From Paenibacillus arenilitoris (GTDB taxonomy: Bacteria; Bacillota; Bacilli; Paenibacillales; Paenibacillaceae): DNA of 64,000 bases. Below the pieces are notes generated by a model. The model made no database searches. It had not been told where the DNA came from and worked only from the letters and a program-made list of their open reading frames with translations. Below, one piece after another: positions 43,796-52,471 of the stretch; the stretch's first letter is position 1; each line of letters starts with the position of its first letter. The position numbers and the translations under genes were made by a program. The stretch lies in assembly GCF_014705655.1 (NCBI RefSeq), contig NZ_JACXIY010000039.1:1-64000 (forward strand), read 5' to 3'.

Positions 43796-44109
43796 GAACC
43801 GGAACGTGGATCGAGGCCTGCGCGGCCGATGCGATCGAGGCGGAGGACGTCATCCGATTTGACTTTGAGGATCGGACGTATGCGATATACCGGACGGAGA
43901 ACGGGGATTATTACGCGACGGACGGGTACTGCACGCACGAGAAAATTCATTTGTCGAACGGGCTCGTAATGGGCAGCGTCATTGAATGTCCGAAGCATAA
44001 CGGGCGCTTCGACATTCCTACCGGCAAGGCGAAGCGGGCTCCGGTATGCGTCGATTTGAAGACTTACCCGGTGAAGGTGGAAGCGGGCAAAGTGTACATT
44101 CAGGCCTAG
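43792..44109 (+). CDS. MocE-like Rieske [2Fe-2S] ferredoxin
   Basis: A 105-residue soluble Rieske ferredoxin. The cluster ligands are C47-x-H49 (GYCTHEKIHL) and C66-x-x-H69 (ECPKHNGRFD); the fold length fits a stand-alone ferredoxin rather than an oxygenase subunit. The start overlaps the oxygenase stop (ATGA), so both are made together and it should feed electrons to it. No ferredoxin reductase (MocF-like) is seen in the window; the cell must use one from elsewhere. Confidence 0.92.
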   Translation: MRTGTWIEACAADAIEAEDVIRFDFEDRTYAIYRTENGDYYATDGYCTHEKIHLSNGLVMGSVIECPKHNGRFDIPTGKAKRAPVCVDLKTYPVKVEAGKVYIQA

Positions 44110-44145
44110 CTCATACGCGGTCATCCGCGAGGAAGGAAGAAATCG

Positions 44146-45132
44146 ATGAAATACAATGTGTTCGGCCGTACGGGACGGCAGGTGTCTCGGCTTGGCTTCG
44201 GCGCCATGGGACTTGGCGGCTCGTTCGGCACCTATGACGAGAAGGAGCTGGTCCGCTCCGTCCTCCACAGCCTGGAGCGAGGCGTGACCTTTATCGATAC
44301 CGCGCGCAATTATGGGGAGTCGGAGCGGATTCTGGGCCTGGCATTGCGGGAGTGGCGCGGGGAAAAGCCGTTTATTGCCTCCAAAATCCAGTCGAGGGGG
44401 CCGGGCAATATCGGCTGGGGCATTCCGATCCCGGTCGAAACGGCGTTTCCGAGAGGCTGGCTGAGGGAAAGCACGGAAATATCGCTCCGGGAGCTCGGCG
44501 TCGATACGATCGAATTGATGCAGCTTCACCAGTACTGGCCGCAGTGGGACAGCGAGGATTATTGGATGGAGGAGCTGCTTGAGCTTAAGAAGGAAGGGAA
44601 AATCGGAGCCATCGGCATTTCGCTGCCCGATACGCGCCACGATATTGCGCTGCCGATCGTGCAAAGCGGCCTGATCGATTCCGTACAGACGGTGTTTCAC
44701 ATCTTCGACCCGCAGCCGCTCGATTGCCTGATTCCGGCCTGCGTGCGGAACAATGTCGCGGTCATCGCGCGCTGCATTTTGGACGAGGGCGGATTGACGG
44801 GGTATTTGAAGGAAGACACGGTGTTCGAAGACGGCGATTTCAGAAAATCGCACTTCGACTATATGCCGCGCAGCGTGTACATCGAGCGAGTCGACCGTCT
44901 GCAAGAGGCTTACATTCCCAAGTATGCGGACAGTCTGGCGGAGCTTGCCATCAAATTCGTCCTGCAGCATCCGGGCGTGACGACGGCGATCTCCTCGATG
45001 CATGTAACGAAATTCGCCGACGAGAACATTGCCGCCGCCGGCCGCGAGCCGTTGCCGGAGGACGTATTCGAGGATATCCGGCGCCATCACAGATGGGTGA
45101 GAAATTTCTATGAGTCCAAATACTGGCTCTAA
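44146..45132 (+). CDS. Aldo/keto reductase family oxidoreductase
   Basis: A 328-residue NADP(H)-dependent (alpha/beta)8 enzyme. The tetrad is readable: Asp and Tyr in FIDTARNYGESE, Lys in IASKIQ, His in IELMQLHQYWP. GVTTAISSM near the end is the cofactor 2'-phosphate loop region. The sequence resembles sugar dehydrogenases of the L-fucose/D-threo-aldose type, though this is not decisive. SD GAGGAAGG before ATG 44146. Confidence 0.9.
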   Translation: MKYNVFGRTGRQVSRLGFGAMGLGGSFGTYDEKELVRSVLHSLERGVTFIDTARNYGESERILGLALREWRGEKPFIASKIQSRGPGNIGWGIPIPVETAFPRGWLRESTEISLRELGVDTIELMQLHQYWPQWDSEDYWMEELLELKKEGKIGAIGISLPDTRHDIALPIVQSGLIDSVQTVFHIFDPQPLDCLIPACVRNNVAVIARCILDEGGLTGYLKEDTVFEDGDFRKSHFDYMPRSVYIERVDRLQEAYIPKYADSLAELAIKFVLQHPGVTTAISSMHVTKFADENIAAAGREPLPEDVFEDIRRHHRWVRNFYESKYWL

Positions 45133-46069
45133 GACGTTATGGGCGGAGCTGCTGCCTTACGAATTCAAGCAGAGGATGGAGGAGTGTCCGGTCGTCTATT
45201 TGCCGCTCGGCCTGTGCGAGCCGCACGGTCAGGTCAGCGCACTCGGCCTGGATACGCTGAAGGCGGAGTGGCTTTGCCGGAAAGCGGCCGAGAGGACCGG
45301 CGGCATCGTCGCTCCTTCCATGGGCTACCATATCCATGAGACGGGCTACCATGCCGGCTGGCTGGAGCAGACGGTTGGAGAGCAGCAACCGCCGATGACG
45401 TCCATCCCTCCGGACATTATGCTTGCCTTCTTCCTGTATCAATTAAGATCGTTCGCGAACGCGGGCTTCAAAGCGGTCGTCGTCGTCTCCGGGCACAGCG
45501 GGGGCAATCAGGAGGATTTGCGCCAGGCGGCCGCCCTATTCATGAAACATGTCCCGGTGACCGTATGGGTGAGAAGCGATCCGGAGCTGGTCGAAGGGCT
45601 GTTCGAAGGCGACCATGCCGGCAAATACGAGCTTTCGCAACTGATGTTCATCAGGCCGGATCTGGTCGATCCGGCGGCAAGACGGTACGAGGGGCTTCCG
45701 GGCTATGGAGGCCGCCTGGCCATCGGGCACGATGCGCACGAAGCGGATGCGGAGCGGGGAAGGGCGATTTTGGAAGCTTGTCTGACCGGGTTGTGCGCCG
45801 AGGTTTCCCGGATCAAGCGGGAAGTCAAGCAAGCCGGGAAAGCCGACGCGGTGTCCCATTCGACGGTGAGAGCGATATGGAGCGAGCTGCTGCAAAGCGC
45901 CGACCGCTGGGTGACGGCGAGCCCCTGGTCCGGACAGGAGGCCGTATCCGAACGCTCGATCTGGAAGCCGTACGAATATTACCGGATTCAACGGGAAGGC
46001 AACCAAGATTGCGATGCCGATGCTGGAGAGACAGCGAGGCCACATAACAAGGGGGAAGCGGTTCTATGA
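45110..46069 (+). CDS. Creatininase-family amidohydrolase
   Basis: A 319-residue metal-dependent hydrolase of the creatininase family. Metal-site motifs are LPLGLCEPHG (E37, H39), LGLDTLKAEWL (D48), VVVSGHSGGNQEDL and GDHAGKYELS. Family members open cyclic amides or remove formamides; in a sugar-oxidation operon a lactone- or amide-opening step is plausible. The C-terminal 80 residues extend past the usual core. It starts inside the previous gene (23-base overlap). Confidence 0.85.
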   Translation: MSPNTGSKTLWAELLPYEFKQRMEECPVVYLPLGLCEPHGQVSALGLDTLKAEWLCRKAAERTGGIVAPSMGYHIHETGYHAGWLEQTVGEQQPPMTSIPPDIMLAFFLYQLRSFANAGFKAVVVVSGHSGGNQEDLRQAAALFMKHVPVTVWVRSDPELVEGLFEGDHAGKYELSQLMFIRPDLVDPAARRYEGLPGYGGRLAIGHDAHEADAERGRAILEACLTGLCAEVSRIKREVKQAGKADAVSHSTVRAIWSELLQSADRWVTASPWSGQEAVSERSIWKPYEYYRIQREGNQDCDADAGETARPHNKGEAVL

Positions 46070-47133
46070 TAACTTACAAGCTTGGCGTCGTTGGCTTGGG
46101 CGAAGGCCGAAGCATTATGTCGGCGGCACTCAGCAGCAATCGGTGGGAGCTGGCGAAGGTATGCGATCTCAATCCGTCGCTATGCGAGCAGAGAGCCGAG
46201 GAGTTCGGCTTCGGCAATTGGACGACGGATTACGGCGTCCTGCTGAGCGATCCGGCTATCGATGTCATTGCCATCTACACGCCCGACCAGCTGCACCTGA
46301 CCCATATTACCCAAGCGCTGGAGGCCGGCAAGCACGTCATCTGCACCAAGCCGCTCCTCACATCGCTCGAAGGCTCGAACGAGCTGCTGGAGGCGGTGCG
46401 GAAGTCCGGCAAACGCGTATTCGTCGGCCAGAGCTCGCGCTTCTTCGAGCCGATGATCCGTCAGCGCGCGGACTTCGAGAAGGGGCGGCACGGCGACATT
46501 CAGACGGTCGAAGCCCATTATATATCGGACAGCCGCTGGTTTTTGGACAAACCGTGGAGCCGTCAGCGCGGCTTCAGCTGGATGTATAATTTTATGATCC
46601 ATGCCGTCGATCTGGTCCGCTGGTATTTGCCGAACGTTACCGAGGTGACGGGCTACGGGATCGTGAGCGAGACGAGCCGCGGCTACGCCCTCGACACCTG
46701 GGATACGATGCGTCTTCTCGTCCGCGACGATCAGGGCCGGATCGGTCAAATTTCCGGCAGCTATACGCTCCCGTCGCTCGGCACCGAGGTCGAGCCCGGC
46801 ATCGAATGCGTCATTCGGGGAACGAAGGGAACGTCGCGCGCGGAATATTCCAACCTGCGCTACCATACGCATTTTGCCGGGGAAGGCAGGAAGACGCAAT
46901 CCTTTGAGGAGATGCACGACTACTACTTCCGCTTCGAGGGCAAAAGCCACCATGCCGGCGAATACCAGAACTATATCGAATATTTCGCGGAATGCCTCGA
47001 TTCGGGCGCCGTACCGCTTCCGGACGCAGACGAGGCGGTGCGCACGCTCGCCTTGATGGCTGCGATCGAGCGCACGATGAAGGAAGGCGGCAAGACGGTC
47101 CGCATCGACAATGGCCTGAATTTCGTCATGTAA
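46066..47133 (+). CDS. Gfo/Idh/MocA-family oxidoreductase (2)
   Basis: A 355-residue dehydrogenase: Rossmann motif LGVVGLGEGRS, nicotinamide-site Lys in VICTKPLLTS, and MYNFMIHAVDLVRWYLP with the catalytic His/Asp. Only distantly like the dehydrogenase at 40641, so it probably acts at another step. The start overlaps the creatininase stop (ATGA). The TAA stop is also the first three bases of a repeated intergenic motif. Last gene of locus C. Confidence 0.92.
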   Translation: MITYKLGVVGLGEGRSIMSAALSSNRWELAKVCDLNPSLCEQRAEEFGFGNWTTDYGVLLSDPAIDVIAIYTPDQLHLTHITQALEAGKHVICTKPLLTSLEGSNELLEAVRKSGKRVFVGQSSRFFEPMIRQRADFEKGRHGDIQTVEAHYISDSRWFLDKPWSRQRGFSWMYNFMIHAVDLVRWYLPNVTEVTGYGIVSETSRGYALDTWDTMRLLVRDDQGRIGQISGSYTLPSLGTEVEPGIECVIRGTKGTSRAEYSNLRYHTHFAGEGRKTQSFEEMHDYYFRFEGKSHHAGEYQNYIEYFAECLDSGAVPLPDADEAVRTLALMAAIERTMKEGGKTVRIDNGLNFVM

Positions 47134-47313
47134 CGGACATGAGAGTCGTTATTTCTAACAAAACGACGGAAATCGAATTCTAACGGACAAGAGGGATGTT
47201 ATTTCCAATAAATGAAAGGGAATATGGCATATAACGGCCCCATAAGGCTTCTCATGTCCGTTAGGATTTTCAAATGCTGCAATTCGGGAGGATAACGCCT
47301 CTGATGTCCGTTA
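47131..47313. repeat. Four copies of a TAACGGACAT repeat, two in each orientation
   Basis: Forward copies start at 47131 (TAACGGACATGAGAGTCGTT) and 47181 (TAACGGACAAGAGGGATGTT); reverse copies end at 47263 (TAACGGACATGAGAAGCC when read on the other strand) and 47313 (TAACGGACATCAGAGGCGTT). Forward and reverse copies can form long hairpins between the convergent genes ending at 47133 and 47350; they may act as a bidirectional terminator. Confidence 0.8.
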
Positions 47314-47349
47314 GACCGTCAGCCCCGCGAACTCGGCAATTGCCTTCGT

Positions 47350-48123
47350 TTACTTCTTGTGGCTTTCGTTCACATAATCCTTGGGCGTGCATCCCGTCAT
47401 TTGCTTGAAAATCCGGCTGAAATAGAACTGGTCGGGGTAACCGACTCTCTCGCCGACCTCCTTGACGGATAAATGACGGTGATTGGCCAGCAGGTATTTG
47501 GCCTCGTTGATGCGAAGCGTCATCAAATAGCGGGAGGGCAGCTCGCCCGTGTGCTTCATGAACAGCTTGCTCAGGTAGGAGGCGTTGAAATTGAAATGAC
47601 GCGCGATCTGCTCCAGGCTCACGTCCTTCCGAAAATGTTCCCTGAGGTAACGCTGCACGCTGCCGACGATTTCCCCGGTATTCATGCCCGTGCTGTGCAT
47701 GCCCTGCATGTTCGCTCTGAAGGCGGATTCTTCACTGTCGACAGCTTCTTTCACTCTTAAGAGCACGCGATGCAGCTCGTCAGCGGAAATCGGCTTCAGC
47801 AAATAGTCGGTCACGCCGTACTGCATCGCCTGGCGCGCATATTCGAAGTCGGCATAGCCGCTCGTAATGATGTTGCGGACGCGGGGGTGATACAGATGCA
47901 TGTGCTTGATTAACGCCATGCCGTCCATAACGGGCATCCGGATATCCGTCACCAGTAGATCGGGCTGTCCGGATTGCATGAGCCCGAGCGCCTCCTTCCC
48001 GTCCTGGGCGGTACCGACGACGTTGACCGCTTCGCCTAGCTCGTTGATTTTGCGAACCAGATGGTTGCGGATCAAATCCTCGTCCTCCGCGACTAGAATT
48101 CTGAGCCGTCTCGTCTCTTCCAT
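47350..48123 (-). CDS. YesN-type response regulator (locus D)
   Basis: A 257-residue response regulator: receiver with EDED pocket (13-16), phospho-acceptor D60 (VTDIRMPVMDG), LLKPIS Lys, and a C-terminal AraC HTH (LEQIARHFNFNASYLSKLF ... VGYPDQFYFSRIFKQMTGCTP). GGAAGGAAGG precedes ATG 48123. It overlaps the kinase gene by 31 bases and is divergent from the importer it probably controls. Confidence 0.92.
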   Translation of the reverse strand: MEETRRLRILVAEDEDLIRNHLVRKINELGEAVNVVGTAQDGKEALGLMQSGQPDLLVTDIRMPVMDGMALIKHMHLYHPRVRNIITSGYADFEYARQAMQYGVTDYLLKPISADELHRVLLRVKEAVDSEESAFRANMQGMHSTGMNTGEIVGSVQRYLREHFRKDVSLEQIARHFNFNASYLSKLFMKHTGELPSRYLMTLRINEAKYLLANHRHLSVKEVGERVGYPDQFYFSRIFKQMTGCTPKDYVNESHKK

Positions 48124-50003
48124 CCTGTCGACCTTCCTTCCACGGGGTTATGGGGGGCTAAAAAAGGGCCGCCGATGACGATTGACGCACCTTCCTCCGT
48201 CTTGTTCCCGACCCGGAAAACCGCGCCTTCGCCGAACGTCAGCTTCAGCCGGATATAGATGTTGAGCAGTCCCATTCCGTCAAGCTTTAGCATCGGGACG
48301 GCGTTCGTCTCGTCGATTTCGCGGATTTTGCCATGCAGCAGGTCCAGGCTTTCCCTGGAGAAGCCGCCGCCGTTGTCGGCGACTTCGATCTGCCAGCCGT
48401 CGTCATGCAAGCGGCCGGCGATGCGGATGCGCCAGGGCGGCTCCTGCTGCGTGCCGAATTTCAGAGCGTTCTCGACAAGCGGCTGAACGATGAGCTTCGG
48501 ACAAGAGAGCGGCAATATCCGCTCATCGATAGCGAGCTCGAACTGCAGCTTTCGACCGTAACGGATCTGATTGATTTCCAGATACTTTTGCGTATGAAGC
48601 AGCTCGGCTTCAACGGTCGACGCCGATTCGTCGGAGGAGATGTACCGGAGGAAGCCGGACATGTTCTCCGTCATCGCGACGATTTGCCCGTTCATGTTCT
48701 CTTCCGCCATCGCATGGATCGTCGCAAGCGCGTTATACAGAAAATGCGGATTCATCTGCGAATTGAGCGCGACCATCTTGGCCTGCAGCTCCTGCGATTG
48801 CGCCAGCAGCAGCTCGTCCATCGATTGCTTCAGCCGCGTGTTCATCTTCAGGAACGACCAGTGCAGCTGATCCAATTCGCTCAGGCCGCTGTTCAGTTCC
48901 TTGGAGAGGGCTCTCGCGCTGCCCAAATCCTCGAGCCGCATGTTCCGGACGGCTCGGTGAATCTTCATGATCGGCAGCGTAATCCGCTTGGCGGCCACGA
49001 ACGACAGGAATATAGCGAACAGCAGGATGACGGCGGCGATAAGCACGGTTCGTTCGGCAAAATCGGCGATGGGGGCAAGCAGCTCGCTCTCGGATACGGC
49101 GATCGTCGTATGCCAGCCAGTCACGTCCGAGCGGTAGCTTGCAAGCAGCTCCTTCTCCTTCGTAACCGGATTCACGAACATGCGGAAGGCATCCGGAATC
49201 CCGGCGGCGCCGTCGCCAGGCAGGAGGACGTAAGCGGCGCTTTGTTCCGCGTCGTCCTCGAGCGGATAGAAGATGCGGCCGGTGTCGTCGTATACGACGA
49301 CTTTGGCATGGAAAGGATTCTGCTTGGCGAAATCGGCCGCGCCTTCGAAGATGCGGTTATAGTACTGCTTCACTTCGACGATCCCCATCGGGGCGTTGTA
49401 CGGGTCGTAGAAAAGCCGATAGAGGGAAATCGAATACTGCTTCTCCCGCGATGAGATAAACCGGGACATTTCCTCGTCGAGGACGGGCGGTCCGATTATT
49501 TTTCCGTTCGTATTGTCCATAACGGCCCGGAACCACGGCTTATCCTCCGGGTCGTAGGCGCGCTCGCCATTATCGAAGCCGTTGCCGTACGCGTTATTGT
49601 CGAAATCGTAAAGGTAGAGCTGCTCGACCGGTCTGGAAGGTCCGATGGCGGCGGTTAAAATTTCGGACAGCTCCTTGGCGTTTTCGACCTGAATGCCCGC
49701 CGGCGGACTTCCCGCCGTGCCTTCCGGCAGCTCGCCGTCCATATCGCTCATATACTTCTTGAAATTGTTTTTGATCAAGTTGGAGTACATCACGTCAAGC
49801 GAGACATCGTTCATCTTCGTCATTTCGGAATCGATCCGCTCCTGCATCGATCGGCCCAAGCCGCCGAGCGTATCGGTGGCGCCCGTCCGGAGCAGGCCGG
49901 ATGCCCACCAATAGAACCAAATGACCAGCACGGCGAAAAAAACGATAATAATCAGGGAATAGGTCATGAACAGAATCGATCGGATCGTTCTGAATTTATT
50001 CAC
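48093..50003 (-). CDS. YesM-type sensor histidine kinase (locus D)
   Basis: A 636-residue membrane kinase: helix 1 near residues 7-33, a Cache-like sensory region, second helix, HAMP, H420 in LNSQMNPHFLYNALAT, and ATPase motifs VENALKFGT and DNGGGF. Start GTG 50003 is preferred (GGAGG eight bases ahead); ATG 50009 sits too close to the SD. The frame is open to 50444 but there it overlaps the divergent importer gene. Divergent transcription leaves a control region of about 200 bases. Confidence 0.92.
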   Translation of the reverse strand: MNKFRTIRSILFMTYSLIIIVFFAVLVIWFYWWASGLLRTGATDTLGGLGRSMQERIDSEMTKMNDVSLDVMYSNLIKNNFKKYMSDMDGELPEGTAGSPPAGIQVENAKELSEILTAAIGPSRPVEQLYLYDFDNNAYGNGFDNGERAYDPEDKPWFRAVMDNTNGKIIGPPVLDEEMSRFISSREKQYSISLYRLFYDPYNAPMGIVEVKQYYNRIFEGAADFAKQNPFHAKVVVYDDTGRIFYPLEDDAEQSAAYVLLPGDGAAGIPDAFRMFVNPVTKEKELLASYRSDVTGWHTTIAVSESELLAPIADFAERTVLIAAVILLFAIFLSFVAAKRITLPIMKIHRAVRNMRLEDLGSARALSKELNSGLSELDQLHWSFLKMNTRLKQSMDELLLAQSQELQAKMVALNSQMNPHFLYNALATIHAMAEENMNGQIVAMTENMSGFLRYISSDESASTVEAELLHTQKYLEINQIRYGRKLQFELAIDERILPLSCPKLIVQPLVENALKFGTQQEPPWRIRIAGRLHDDGWQIEVADNGGGFSRESLDLLHGKIREIDETNAVPMLKLDGMGLLNIYIRLKLTFGEGAVFRVGNKTEEGASIVIGGPFLAPHNPVEGRSTGWKRRDGSEF

Positions 50004-50071
50004 TCGCATATCCTCCGGGAGCCGACATAGTTGTATTGTCCGTCCATGGGGGCGATTTGTCAAAAGCTTTT

Positions 50072-50085
50072 TGAAAGCGCATTCG
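50072..50085. promoter_or_regulatory. Weak cre-like site between locus D kinase and importer
   Basis: TGAAAGCGCATTCG matches the cre consensus at 12 of 14 positions and lies in the divergent control region. Confidence 0.35.
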
Positions 50086-50199
50086 GTAAAATAAAGACAA
50101 AAAACGTATCCGTTTTCTCCATGGAAGATCGACGCTCGGGCTCTTATAATGAGGACACGTGAAAGCGGATTCAATCGAAGGATGAAGAGGAGCGATGTT

Positions 50200-51558
50200 A
50201 TGAGAAGACGGTTTTGGATGTTGCTTCTGCTAGTCGTCGTGCTTGCGGGCTGCAGCGGGAACGGCGCCGGCAGCAAGGACGATAACGGAACGCCGACGAA
50301 TGCCGCGAACGCGGCTAGCGGAGGGGGCGCCGGGGAACCGACCGCCAAACAAAACATTACGCTAACGTATCTCGCAAGCCAAGGCTGGATCTTCGACGCC
50401 GAGATGGAGCTCGCCAAAAAATTCGAGGAGCAGACGGGCATCAAGATCGATTACCAGATCATTCCCGCCGACCAATATTTCAACGTGCTGAAAACAAAGC
50501 TGAACGCGAAGGAAGGCCCGGACATCTTCGGCGGCCAAAGCGGCAAGAGCGAAATCAGCCTGAACTACAACGTCACGGAAAACGCCGTCGACCTGAGCGA
50601 CCAGGAATGGACGAAGCGGGAAGACCCGCTTTCCCTGGAGCAGCTGTCCTTGGACGGCAAAGTATACGCGCTAACGATATGGGATACGGGCAACAGCTTC
50701 GTGATGGTGTACAACAAGAAAATTTTCGAGAAGCTCGGCCTGACCGTGCCGAAGACGTACGAGGAGCTGAAGCAAGCCTCCTTGAAAATCAAAGAATCGG
50801 GCATTACGCCGATCTACGAGCCGATCGCGGACGGCTGGCATCATGTGTTATGGTTTGCCGAGCCCGGCCCGAGGTACGACGAATTGACGCCGGGGCTGTA
50901 CGACGATCTGAACGCGAACCGAAAGAAATTCGCGGACGATCCTTCGATGCTGACCGCGCTCACCCAAATGAAAGAAATGTACGATCTCGGATTTTTCGGC
51001 GACAACACCTTCTCGGATACGGGCGCCGATACGGGCAACAAGCTGGCCGGCGGCGAATACGCGATGTCGCTTTCCGCCCAAAGCGTCGTCGGCGATATCG
51101 TGAAGGCAAATCCCGAGATGAAGGAAGAGGACTTCGGCTTCTTCGTCATCCCCCTTGCCGACAATCAATTCTACTACGTCAACCCGGGCGGACCGAGCAA
51201 ATTCGTCTATTCGAAAGGCAAGCATATCGAAGCGGCGAAGCAGTATTTGGCCTTCCTGGCGCAGCCGGAAAATTTGCAGTATCTGATCGACAACACGCCG
51301 TCCTTCACCAACCTGAACTTTCCGGGCCTGAAAGACAAATACAGCGACGCGCAGAAGGAGCTGTTCGCGTCCTATCCGAAGAAAGGGACGGATATTCAAA
51401 ATATCGTGAACTACGTCAATCCGCAGTGGATGGATATGGGCAAGGACATCGCCGCGATGTTCGCGGGCTCGATGGAGCCTGCCGATATTTTGGCCAACAT
51501 CGACAAACGCAGGGCGGACATGGCCAAAGTGGCAAAGGATCCGGCCTGGGCCGAGTAA
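50200..51558 (+). CDS. Extracellular sugar-binding lipoprotein (locus D)
   Basis: A 452-residue SBP_bac_1 lipoprotein with lipobox VLAGC (C18) and a Gly/Ala/Asn-rich linker. Typical segments: GPDIFGGQSGKSEISLNYN, GKVYALTIWDTGNSFVMVYNKKIFEKLGL (in parts) and SKGKHIEAAKQYLAFLAQPENLQYL. ATG 50200 has GAGGAG ahead. It feeds the two permeases that follow. The nucleoside hydrolase-like gene at the end of the operon hints at a ribosylated or nucleoside-like ligand. Confidence 0.92.
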   Translation: MRRRFWMLLLLVVVLAGCSGNGAGSKDDNGTPTNAANAASGGGAGEPTAKQNITLTYLASQGWIFDAEMELAKKFEEQTGIKIDYQIIPADQYFNVLKTKLNAKEGPDIFGGQSGKSEISLNYNVTENAVDLSDQEWTKREDPLSLEQLSLDGKVYALTIWDTGNSFVMVYNKKIFEKLGLTVPKTYEELKQASLKIKESGITPIYEPIADGWHHVLWFAEPGPRYDELTPGLYDDLNANRKKFADDPSMLTALTQMKEMYDLGFFGDNTFSDTGADTGNKLAGGEYAMSLSAQSVVGDIVKANPEMKEEDFGFFVIPLADNQFYYVNPGGPSKFVYSKGKHIEAAKQYLAFLAQPENLQYLIDNTPSFTNLNFPGLKDKYSDAQKELFASYPKKGTDIQNIVNYVNPQWMDMGKDIAAMFAGSMEPADILANIDKRRADMAKVAKDPAWAE

Positions 51559-51584
51559 TCCGGCGGAGAAACAAAGGAGTGGGG

Positions 51585-51599
51585 ATGCATGCGGCATGA
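51585..51599 (+). CDS. Possible four-codon coupling ORF before permease
   Basis: ATG-CAT-GCG-GCA-TGA (MHAA) is seven bases after AAAGGAG, while the permease ATG (51596) is 18 bases from that SD. The TGA overlaps the permease ATG, so ribosomes could restart there. Inferred from spacing only. Confidence 0.35.
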   Translation: MHAA

Positions 51600-52471
51600 G
51601 GAATAAACTCTATCCTTCGTATTTTACGTGGGGCACGCTCGTCTTTTATTCGGTCTTCTTTATCCTGCCGAGCCTGATGGGCTTCTACTACTCGTTCACC
51701 GACTGGAACAGCTATTCGGACGAGATCGCCTTTATCGGGCTCGACAACTTCAAGGTGCTGTTCTCGGCCGACGAGCATTACGTCGGCTTCATCGCCAATA
51801 CGGTCAATTTCACGATATCGACCGTTATCCTGAAGACGGTGCTGGGCCTCGCATTCGCGCTCGCCCTGAACGAAGGCATCCGCATGAAAGGGTTTCACCG
51901 GGTCATGCTCTTCATGCCGTCGATCGTGCCGATGCTCGTCGTGGGGCTGATGTTCAAATCGATCTTAAATCCGGCTACCGGCCTGCTCAACGAATCGCTG
52001 CGGTTCATCGGGCTGGGTGCATTGGCGCAAAAATGGCTGGTGGACGTAAACTGGGCGTTCAAGTCCATCATCGCCGTCGATACGTGGAAGGGCGTCGGCT
52101 ACATTATGATCATCCTGCTTGCGGGCCTGCAATCCATCTCCCGAACCTATTACGAAGCGGCGGCAATCGACGGGGCCAGCGCCTGGCACAAATTGAAATA
52201 CATTACCGTTCCGCTGCTTATGCCGGCGCTGGTCGTAACGACGGTGCTGAACATGCTGCACGGCCTGAAGGTGTTCGAGGTCGTCTACGTGCTCACGAAC
52301 GGGGGTCCGGGCTATGCGACGGACGTGCTTTACACCGCTATTTTCAAAGAGTTCTCGATGGGGCGTTACGGGGTGGGAACCGCGCTGTCCTCGCTGCTGT
52401 TCCTGTTCATGACGGTTGTCGGCTACTTTATTATCCGGTTAATGGCCAGGGAAGGGGCGCATGAGCAATGA
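51596..52471 (+). CDS. ABC sugar permease, MalF/UgpA type (locus D)
   Basis: A 291-residue permease with six helices and EAA loop TYYEAAAIDGASAWHKLKYITVPLL. The ATG at 51596 has no SD at normal distance and may depend on a tiny upstream frame. It overlaps the following permease by four bases. Confidence 0.92.
   Translation: MRNKLYPSYFTWGTLVFYSVFFILPSLMGFYYSFTDWNSYSDEIAFIGLDNFKVLFSADEHYVGFIANTVNFTISTVILKTVLGLAFALALNEGIRMKGFHRVMLFMPSIVPMLVVGLMFKSILNPATGLLNESLRFIGLGALAQKWLVDVNWAFKSIIAVDTWKGVGYIMIILLAGLQSISRTYYEAAAIDGASAWHKLKYITVPLLMPALVVTTVLNMLHGLKVFEVVYVLTNGGPGYATDVLYTAIFKEFSMGRYGVGTALSSLLFLFMTVVGYFIIRLMAREGAHEQ

Noticed and set aside
50004..50444. Upstream extension of the locus D kinase frame
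   Set aside because: It covers the divergent promoter region and the lipoprotein signal peptide on the other strand; a proper SD exists at GTG 50003.
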